From NCBI GenBank assembly GCA_007126675.1, contig SLAU01000053.1:1-21732 (forward strand): DNA of 21,732 nt. The letters are read 5' to 3'. This DNA is from Balneolaceae bacterium (lineage in GTDB: Bacteria > Bacteroidota > Rhodothermia > Balneolales > Balneolaceae). Made by a program: the position numbers and the translations under genes. A model generated the notes under the pieces. That model was not told the DNA's origin, searched no databases, and saw nothing but the letters and a program-made list of their open reading frames with translations. This document shows positions 16,150 through 21,732 of the stretch, piece after piece (within the stretch, counting starts at the first letter, position 1; each line of letters opens with the position of its first letter).

Positions 16150-19100
16150 TTGAAATCTTTAGAAGCAGTCTTTGGTCCCAATTCCGCACTGGTCGAAGAA
16201 CTTTATAATCAATATCTCGAGAATCCTGAACTGGTACCGGAGCATTGGCGTAATTACTTTGATGAAGTTGAAGGCAAAGCACCGGAAAAAAAACCTGCAG
16301 AACCGGTTAAAGATGCAGAGCCAGAGTCCAAAGCACCTGAAAAAGTAGATACTAAAAAACCGGTTGAGAAGAAAAAGAAAGAGGTTGATGTACCCGAAAC
16401 AGCAGAACTGCAAAAAATCAGGGGAGTTGCATCCAAGATTGTTGAAAATATGGATGAGAGTGTTGAAGTACCTACGGCTACTTCATTACGTGTACTTCCA
16501 ATGAAAATGCTTACTGAAGACAGAGCTATTATCAACAGCCACCTGTTGGAAAAAGGAGAGCCAAAAGCTTCATTTACACATTTTATTGCATGGGCAGTTA
16601 TCCAGGCTATTAAAGAATTCCCTACTATCAACAGTTATTATACCCGAAAAAACGGGGATCATTACCGGGTAATCCCGGGACAGGTAAATCTTGGTATTGC
16701 TGTAGATTTACAATCAAAAGACGGATCAAGAAATCTTGTGGTGCCGAACATCAAAGGCGTTGACAAGATGAATTTCAAAGAGTTTTTATACGCCTACGCC
16801 GAGTTAATTGAAAAGGCAAGAAATGGAAATCTTGAAGTGAAAGATTTTCAGGATACAACAATTAGTATAACCAATCCGGGTACAATTGGTACAATTTCAT
16901 CTGTTCCACGCCTGATGAAAGGACAGGGAGCTATTATAGCCACCGGAGCCATAAATTATCCGGCCGAGTTTCAGTCGATGTCTCAGGAGGTATTGAATCA
17001 GCTTGGCGTAAGTAAGGTTATGACAATGACCTGTACCTATGATCACAGGATTATTCAGGGAGCAGAGTCAGGTTCATTTCTTCTGAAAGTCCACTCTCTT
17101 TTAAATGGAGAGGAAAATTTCTTTGATAGCATCTTTAAGGATCTTGATATCCCTTATGAGCCCTTCCCTTTTGGTGAAGATAAATTCAGAGGTCAGCTTG
17201 GCGGTGCAACACATACTCTCGAAAACGACCGCAGGGCTATTGCTGTTTGGCGCCTGATCAATATGTACAGAATGCGCGGACATGTACTTGCCGACCTTGA
17301 TCCGCTTGAATCAAGCCCGGGACACAGCCCGGAGCTGGATTTGGAATATTATGGTTTAACCCTTTGGGATTTGGACCGTGAGTTTTTCTGTGAAGGATTG
17401 GGCGGTTTTACTACGGCCAAACTTCGTGACATCCTGAAATTGCTTCGAGAAACATATTGCGGAACAGTTGGTGCTGAATATATGCATTTACTCGATCTTG
17501 AAGAGCGCAAATGGCTGCGTGAACAGATGGAGTCTACCACCAATAAGCCCAATCTTAGTAAAGATCAAAAGCATTCTATTCTGCACAAACTGAATCAGGC
17601 TATGGCCTTTGAACAGTTTTTGCATAAAAAATATATTGGCCATAAAAGGTTTTCACTCGAAGGTGCAGACAGCTTAATACCCATGATGCACTTTTTGATG
17701 GAAAAAGCCGGTGAGCATGATATTGAGAAGTTTTTCCTTGGTATGGCACATCGTGGACGACTTAATATTCTTGTGAATATTATGAATAAGCCCTACCGAA
17801 AAGTTTTTGCCGATTTTGAAGGTAATATTGATCCAGATTCGATACAGGGATCAGGTGATGTTAAATACCACCTTGGAACAATCGGCCACTATGAAACTGA
17901 AAGCGGTAAATCGATTGAACTTGAATTAATGCCTAATCCAAGTCATCTCGAATCGGTAAATCCGGTGGTTGAAGGAGCAACAAGAGCTCTTCAGGATATG
18001 AACGAAATTGATGAACCCGCCAAAAAGATTATACCGATTTTGATGCATGGTGATGCTGCATTTGCCGGGCAGGGAGTTGTAGCCGAAACTCTGAATATGT
18101 CGCAGCTACGCGGCTACGAAACTGGTGGAACCATTCATGTAATTATAAACAACCAGATCGGTTTTACCACTCTTCCAATGGACGCACGGTCAACTGAATA
18201 TGCCTCCGACATTGCAAAAATGATCCTCGCACCCATACTTCATGTAAATGGTGATGATCCGGAAGCTGCTGTTCATGCAATGCAACTGGCATTAGAATAC
18301 AGGCAGAAGTTTGGCAAAGATGTAGTTATAGATCTTATTTGCTACCGACAGCATGGACACAATGAGGGAGACGAACCCGCATTTACTCAGCCCGGTTTGT
18401 ACGAAGAGATTGAGAACCATGATTCGGTCAGAGACATTTACATTAGTGAATTGTTGCGCAAAGGAGAGTTTACTGAAGAAGAAACTCAGTCTATTATTAC
18501 TGACTTTGAAGAACTGCTGCAGCAGGCTTTTGAAGACGCTAAAAGTTCACCCGCTCTGGAGGTTACAGATAAAATGATTGACCGAACCGAAATGGTTCAA
18601 AAAGAGTGGGACGAATATCCCGACACAACCTTTCCGATTGAAAAATTGAAAGAGATTGCTGTAAAGTTGAATACGGTTCCTTCAGATTTTGATGCTAATC
18701 CAAAGCTTTTACGACAACTCGCAAAACGCGCTGAAGCTGCCGAAAATAATGAACGAAAAATTGACTGGGGATTTGCAGAAGCATTAGCATTCGGATCATT
18801 ATTAACAAGTGGTACACCCATTCGTCTTACCGGCCAGGATGTTGAGCGTGGTACATTCAGTCATCGTCATGCAGTTTTACATGGTACCAAAACTCAGCAG
18901 CGTTTTGTTCCATTAAACAATCTTGAGGAGGGTCAGGCTAATTTTTATCCTTATAACAGTTTGCTAAGTGAGTTTGCAGCACTTGGCTTTGAGTTCGGAT
19001 ATAGCGCCGCTAATCTTGACGCTCTTGTAATCTGGGAAGCACAGTTTGGCGATTTCGTAAATGGCGCCCAAATTATTATTGATCAGTATATCTCTGCTTC

Positions 19101-19785
19101 TGAAGCAAAGTGGGGTCAAAAATCAGCTCTTGTAATGACTCTGCCACACGGTTATGAAGGACAGGGACCTGAACACTCTTCTGCACGTTTAGAACGTTTT
19201 CTGCAGCTCTGTGCTGAAGATAATATGCAGGTTGCTAACTTTACCACTCCAACCCAATACTATCATGCACTCAGAAAGCAAGTATTGCAGGATAAGCGTA
19301 AGCCACTAATCATTATGTCGCCAAAAAGTTTATTACGGCATCCTATGGCAGTTTGCAATGTTCAAGAATTAGCTGAAGGTAAATTCCAGCCGTTTATTGC
19401 TGATCCGAGCGTAGAAGACAAATCCAGTATTAAGCGATTAGTAATTTGTTCAGGTAAAGTTTACTACGAATTGCTGAAAGCACGGGAAGAAAGCAAGAAA
19501 GAGGGTATTGCAATTGCCCGGCTTGAACAGTTCTATCCATTCCCGAATAAGGATATTACATCCGCTCTGAACGGGTACGACAAACTTGAAACCGTTGTGT
19601 GGTGTCAGGAAGAACCTAAAAATATGGGTGCATGGACTTTTGCACAGCCGAGAATTCAAAAACTACTTGGGAATGGTACAGAGGTGGAGTATGCCGGCAG
19701 ACAAGCCTCTGCATCGCCTGCAGCTGGTCAGAAAAAAATCCATGATGCTGAACAGGAAAAACTGATTAAGGAAGCGATAGGTTAG
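16150..19785 (+). CDS. kgd: Multifunctional 2-oxoglutarate decarboxylase/dehydrogenase (Kgd type, E2-like plus E1)
   Basis: This 1211-residue enzyme joins parts of two subunits of the 2-oxoglutarate dehydrogenase complex. Residues 1-42 are the E1 N-terminal segment (NSALVEELYNQYLENP). A Pro/Lys/Glu-rich linker spans about 43-85. An E2 acyltransferase domain (about 86-335) has active-site H299 in YDHRIIQGAES, and lacks any lipoyl domain. The E1 part (about 350-1211) binds thiamine diphosphate, with HRGRLN at 534-539, GDAAFAGQG from 634, INNQIGFTT, and PHGYEGQGPEHSS near 1000. The layout is that of mycobacterial Kgd, which borrows lipoyl groups from a separate E2. The reaction feeds the TCA cycle at succinyl-CoA. 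The start is TTG: the frame meets TAA at 16135-16137 and the next in-frame ATG would remove the conserved N-terminus. It appears to be monocistronic. Confidence 0.95.
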   Translation: MKSLEAVFGPNSALVEELYNQYLENPELVPEHWRNYFDEVEGKAPEKKPAEPVKDAEPESKAPEKVDTKKPVEKKKKEVDVPETAELQKIRGVASKIVENMDESVEVPTATSLRVLPMKMLTEDRAIINSHLLEKGEPKASFTHFIAWAVIQAIKEFPTINSYYTRKNGDHYRVIPGQVNLGIAVDLQSKDGSRNLVVPNIKGVDKMNFKEFLYAYAELIEKARNGNLEVKDFQDTTISITNPGTIGTISSVPRLMKGQGAIIATGAINYPAEFQSMSQEVLNQLGVSKVMTMTCTYDHRIIQGAESGSFLLKVHSLLNGEENFFDSIFKDLDIPYEPFPFGEDKFRGQLGGATHTLENDRRAIAVWRLINMYRMRGHVLADLDPLESSPGHSPELDLEYYGLTLWDLDREFFCEGLGGFTTAKLRDILKLLRETYCGTVGAEYMHLLDLEERKWLREQMESTTNKPNLSKDQKHSILHKLNQAMAFEQFLHKKYIGHKRFSLEGADSLIPMMHFLMEKAGEHDIEKFFLGMAHRGRLNILVNIMNKPYRKVFADFEGNIDPDSIQGSGDVKYHLGTIGHYETESGKSIELELMPNPSHLESVNPVVEGATRALQDMNEIDEPAKKIIPILMHGDAAFAGQGVVAETLNMSQLRGYETGGTIHVIINNQIGFTTLPMDARSTEYASDIAKMILAPILHVNGDDPEAAVHAMQLALEYRQKFGKDVVIDLICYRQHGHNEGDEPAFTQPGLYEEIENHDSVRDIYISELLRKGEFTEEETQSIITDFEELLQQAFEDAKSSPALEVTDKMIDRTEMVQKEWDEYPDTTFPIEKLKEIAVKLNTVPSDFDANPKLLRQLAKRAEAAENNERKIDWGFAEALAFGSLLTSGTPIRLTGQDVERGTFSHRHAVLHGTKTQQRFVPLNNLEEGQANFYPYNSLLSEFAALGFEFGYSAANLDALVIWEAQFGDFVNGAQIIIDQYISASEAKWGQKSALVMTLPHGYEGQGPEHSSARLERFLQLCAEDNMQVANFTTPTQYYHALRKQVLQDKRKPLIIMSPKSLLRHPMAVCNVQELAEGKFQPFIADPSVEDKSSIKRLVICSGKVYYELLKAREESKKEGIAIARLEQFYPFPNKDITSALNGYDKLETVVWCQEEPKNMGAWTFAQPRIQKLLGNGTEVEYAGRQASASPAAGQKKIHDAEQEKLIKEAIG

Positions 19786-19830
19786 CACCCTGATTCAAAC
19801 AAACTCTGCATTTGCAGTAAAAAATTTGAC

Positions 19831-19858
19831 GAAGGTTAAGCTATTCAGCTTAACCTTC
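19831..19858. terminator. Perfect 12-bp hairpin between convergent kgd and folE2
   Basis: GAAGGTTAAGCT (19831-19842) pairs perfectly with AGCTTAACCTTC (19847-19858) around a 4-nt loop. On the plus strand no T tract follows. On the minus strand a run of six T follows about 5 nt away. Its place 45 nt after kgd and 49 nt after folE2 suggests a shared, imperfect terminator. Confidence 0.6.
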
Positions 19859-19906
19859 ATTCAAGTCAAGGTTTATTGTCTCTAATGGTATCTCTTTGCA
19901 GGCAAA

Positions 19907-20812
19907 TTATCGAAGGCCATTTTGCAGACCTTTGCAAATCCGGCTAACAGCATCATGGCTGTGTAAGCTTTCGAGGTGTGCACATCGTACTACGAAATCG
20001 TAAACATTTTCTTCTTCGTTAAGTTTCTCGTAGAGTAAGCGGGCTGCATCTTCCACAAATTTCTGGTAAGCGCCATTCATTTCTGCGAATGCCTGTTCAT
20101 CTTCTCTTTTTACCATTACCTGAGTTTCGGTATGCAACGCTTCGCGGCAAATGTGGACAAGATCATCAACAAATATACTGCTTCTCAACTCAGCTGTTAC
20201 AGAGGCAACACTTCGCTGGCTGTGTGGTATAGCTGCAACTTCTCTTGTTTCTCTTGCATGTTCTGCAAGTTCATACGAACAAGGACAGGCACTGCTATAC
20301 ACAAAATCAAGATGCATGAACGTGCGGAATCTACCGTATTCATCAATTTTTCCTTCAAGAGATACATCATAATATTGATAGCCTTCGAGGCCTGATCTTA
20401 AACTCTCCTTAAGCATCGGATAACTGAATGATAATTTTAGGAACGCGGTCTTACTGTCCAGATCTTTTTTGTATGCTCTGAGAATCTCCCCAAGTTTTTC
20501 CGGATAGAAAATGTCATCTTTGAAGTCGTAAAAAGTTCGCATGATGCGACTCATGTTTATTCCTTTCTTACCGGCTTCGAGGCCAACATAGCCATCAACA
20601 GATGTTTCAAGGGTAAGAAGATCACCTGTTGGTGTTGGGTATTTTAATGGAATTCGAAAGTTTGAGATGCCTACCTGTTGTATAGGCACATTGGCTCCTT
20701 CAATTAATGAGGCCGAGCCATTTTGCAAATCGGGAAGTGAAGCCTTATACTGATCGGTTACTGTAAATGTTGGATCGTAGAATTTTTTTACGCCTGTTGA
20801 AATCATAGTCAT
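19907..20812 (-). CDS. folE2: GTP cyclohydrolase FolE2 (type IB)
   Basis: This protein of about 301 residues belongs to the GCYH-IB family, which converts GTP to 7,8-dihydroneopterin triphosphate, the first step of folate, queuosine and tetrahydropterin synthesis. Signs are VGISNFRIPLKY near the N-terminus, the metal-binding Cys in SSACPCSYELAEHAR, the downstream PHSQRSVASV, and MVKREDEQAFAEMNG and HLESLHSHDAVS near the C-terminus. FolE2 differs from FolE in using metals other than zinc, such as manganese, and is often found where zinc is scarce. A longer frame starts at 20881 but would overlap queD by 50 nt with residues unlike the family. I place the start at ATG 20812, 19 nt after the queD stop; ATG 20806 is as likely. 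It is the second gene of a queD-folE2 operon. Confidence 0.95.
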   Translation of the reverse strand: MTMISTGVKKFYDPTFTVTDQYKASLPDLQNGSASLIEGANVPIQQVGISNFRIPLKYPTPTGDLLTLETSVDGYVGLEAGKKGINMSRIMRTFYDFKDDIFYPEKLGEILRAYKKDLDSKTAFLKLSFSYPMLKESLRSGLEGYQYYDVSLEGKIDEYGRFRTFMHLDFVYSSACPCSYELAEHARETREVAAIPHSQRSVASVTAELRSSIFVDDLVHICREALHTETQVMVKREDEQAFAEMNGAYQKFVEDAARLLYEKLNEEENVYDFVVRCAHLESLHSHDAVSRICKGLQNGLR

Positions 20813-20831
20813 TATTAAGTTAAAGCAGTAA

Positions 20832-21263
20832 TTAAATGCTAGGGTTAGGACGATATTCTGCGAGATTCCGTTCCGTTTCAAATAACTTTACTGAGTAAAG
20901 CTTAGAATCACCATAAGAAGCTTCGTAAATATCGTCTTCAAGTTCCTGGAAAAATGCTTTAACCAAATTCTCTGTCGATGGAATAATACCCTCAAGAAAT
21001 GGTACTTCCAGATTGAGATTTTTGTGGTCACACTTGTCCAAAATTCTTTTTTGAATTATTCCTTTTAAATCTCCCAAATCAATTACGTAACCGGTTTCCG
21101 GGTTAACTGTACCGGCAACGGTAACTTCAATCGTGTAGTTATGCCCATGCCAGTTGGGATTATTACATTTCCCAAAGGTTTCACGGTTCCACTTATCAGA
21201 TTTGTTACTGTTGTGTAATCGGTGCGCGGCGTTGAAGTGCGCTTTTCTTGTTACGTAAATCAA
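20832..21263 (-). CDS. queD: 6-pyruvoyl/6-carboxy-tetrahydropterin synthase family protein (QueD-like)
   Basis: This 143-residue enzyme of the PTPS/QueD family acts on 7,8-dihydroneopterin triphosphate, the product of the folE2 gene 19 nt downstream. Zinc ligands are H14 (FNAAHRLH), H39 and H41 (WHGHNY). Catalytic residues are C33 and the pair D79-H80 (KCDHKNLN), and E129 in KLFETERN contacts the pterin. The Cys motif is C-x5-HGH (CNNPNWHGH), which in family classification marks the 6-pyruvoyltetrahydropterin synthases like the animal enzyme, while typical E. coli-like QueD has C-x3-HGH. Its product could therefore be 6-carboxy- or 6-pyruvoyl-tetrahydropterin. The start is TTG at 21263: the conserved IYVTRKAHFNAAH begins there and the frame upstream meets TAA at 21300-21302 without an ATG. 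Confidence 0.9.
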   Translation of the reverse strand: MIYVTRKAHFNAAHRLHNSNKSDKWNRETFGKCNNPNWHGHNYTIEVTVAGTVNPETGYVIDLGDLKGIIQKRILDKCDHKNLNLEVPFLEGIIPSTENLVKAFFQELEDDIYEASYGDSKLYSVKLFETERNLAEYRPNPSI

Positions 21264-21350
21264 AAGCTTAAAGGCATTATAAAGTTTAGATAATTCAGAT
21301 TACTCAACATTGAAGATTAGAGTTGGGTTCCCGGACAATGTGAGTAAATA

Positions 21351-21382
21351 AAAAAAGATTCCGGTTCCCCGGAATCTTTTTT
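21351..21382. terminator. Strong hairpin terminator after ftsH
   Basis: AAAAAAGATTCCGG (21351-21364) pairs fully with CCGGAATCTTTTTT (21369-21382) around TTCC, a 14-bp stem. It has T runs in both directions, so it can work on either strand. It lies about 120 nt after the ftsH stop and about 90 nt before queD on the same strand, so it should end the ftsH transcript and separate the two units. Confidence 0.9.
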
Positions 21383-21395
21383 GTGATCAGCATGT

Positions 21396-21411
21396 CTCAC
21401 ACTTTTGTGAG
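21396..21411. repeat. Small inverted repeat in the ftsH 3' region
   Basis: CTCACA-CTTT-TGTGAG is a perfect 6-bp dyad just before the terminator in the direction of ftsH transcription. It may form a second hairpin at the 3' end of the ftsH message. No T tract follows it. Confidence 0.4.
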
Positions 21412-21504
21412 GCAATAATTAAGAATGGTAAGTCATAATGCATTGGAAGGATACAAACCGGATGTTTCCTGATGATTAACAAACTGTTATGCTAAATCAA
21501 ACAA

Positions 21505-21732
21505 TCAGGTTTCATCTGCTTTTACTTCTTCCTCTTCTACATTATCAGCGTTCTTTTTAGCTCCGTTTTTACCGGAGCTTTCTTTTTTCGCTTTTGGTGA
21601 ACCATTCTCTTTTGCCTCCGAATCTATCGTTTCTGATTCATCAAATAAACCCTCGGGATATTCACCAGCTGGCCTTTCACCCAGTAATTCGCGTATGTCG
21701 TAGTGATTGATTACTTCTTTCTCGAGAAGTGT
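21505..21732 (-). CDS. ftsH: ATP-dependent zinc metalloprotease FtsH, C-terminal fragment
   Basis: The frame enters from the right edge and stops at TGA (21507-21505), giving the last 75 residues. It begins TLLEKEVINHYDIRELLGERP, the conserved end of the FtsH protease domain, where the last helices read L-L-E-x-E-x-(I/L)-x-x-x-(D/E)-(I/L)-x-x-(I/L)-L-G-x-R-P. A charged, low-complexity tail of about 45 residues (SETIDSEAKENG..., then KAKKESSGK and EEEEVKADET) follows. FtsH is an inner-membrane AAA protease that removes damaged membrane proteins and some regulators. The acidic and lysine-rich tail resembles those of Bacteroidota homologues, but the family is recognised only from this end piece. 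Confidence 0.88.
   Translation of the reverse strand, partial: TLLEKEVINHYDIRELLGERPAGEYPEGLFDESETIDSEAKENGSPKAKKESSGKNGAKKNADNVEEEEVKADET

Noticed and set aside
16254..16631. A 125-codon minus-strand frame and other open frames inside kgd
   Set aside because: They lie antisense to, or in another frame of, a well conserved enzyme gene and have low-complexity translations from its Lys/Glu/Pro linker.
20813..20881. N-terminal extension of FolE2 starting at 20881
   Set aside because: It would overlap the queD 3' end by 50 nt, and the extra residues are unlike FolE2. ATG 20812 or 20806 gives the usual family length.
21264..21350. Possible preQ1 or pterin-sensing riboswitch before queD
   Set aside because: The 87-nt leader region is AT-rich and I could not draw a preQ1-type hairpin with its A-rich tail.

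Overview
The window looks like a chromosomal segment of a Bacteroidota/Balneolota-type bacterium, probably Balneolaceae or a close Rhodothermota relative. This is inferred from gene content, not from a marker gene. The evidence is a short primary sigma factor without region 1.1, most genes lacking a Shine-Dalgarno sequence, an actinobacterial-style fused 2-oxoglutarate decarboxylase (Kgd type), a periplasmic two-propeller sensor kinase, FolE2 beside a PTPS with the CX5HGH motif, and AT-rich DNA. I see no rRNA, tRNA, CRISPR, insertion sequence or phage gene.

Layout. 1-1666 (+): the 3' end of an FtsX-type ABC permease, a 60-residue membrane protein, a tandem universal stress protein and a stand-alone Smr-domain protein. 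1877-3532 (+): an orphan membrane histidine kinase of the HisKA_2 type. 3545-10300 (-): in transcriptional order, a two-propeller sensor kinase, a NarL/LuxR response regulator, a surface or periplasmic lipoprotein with an extreme Ser/Arg/Asn tail, and a FadL-like outer-membrane protein. 10427-11281 (-): primary sigma factor followed by a clear terminator. 11445-15883 (-): a tight three-gene set, pepF, a GAF-GAF-degenerate GGDEF protein and deoB, with gaps of 8 and 9 nt. 16150-19785 (+): Kgd-type oxoglutarate dehydrogenase. 19907-21263 (-): queD-like PTPS followed by folE2. 21505-21732 (-): the 3' end of ftsH, with a strong bidirectional hairpin between it and queD.

The most interesting reading is the minus-strand block 3545-10352. 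A near-identical 15-base sequence, ATCACATAAYCATGT, lies upstream of the sensor kinase gene and again upstream of the lipoprotein gene. In the second place it is a perfect 7-bp inverted repeat with a 4-nt spacer. Both copies sit next to a TTTG that is followed 19 nt later by TA, the spacing of Bacteroidota promoters. This suggests that the response regulator controls its own operon and an envelope output made of the S/R/N-rich lipoprotein and perhaps the outer-membrane protein. The last two are also the only genes here with a visible Shine-Dalgarno sequence. The second notable point is the orphan kinase at 1877-3532, whose ATP-binding domain is intact but whose expected phosphoacceptor His is Gln.

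No stretch longer than about 270 bases lacks a gene. The longest gaps are 15884-16149 between divergent pepF and kgd, 21264-21504, which holds two hairpins, and 1667-1876, which is AT-rich.
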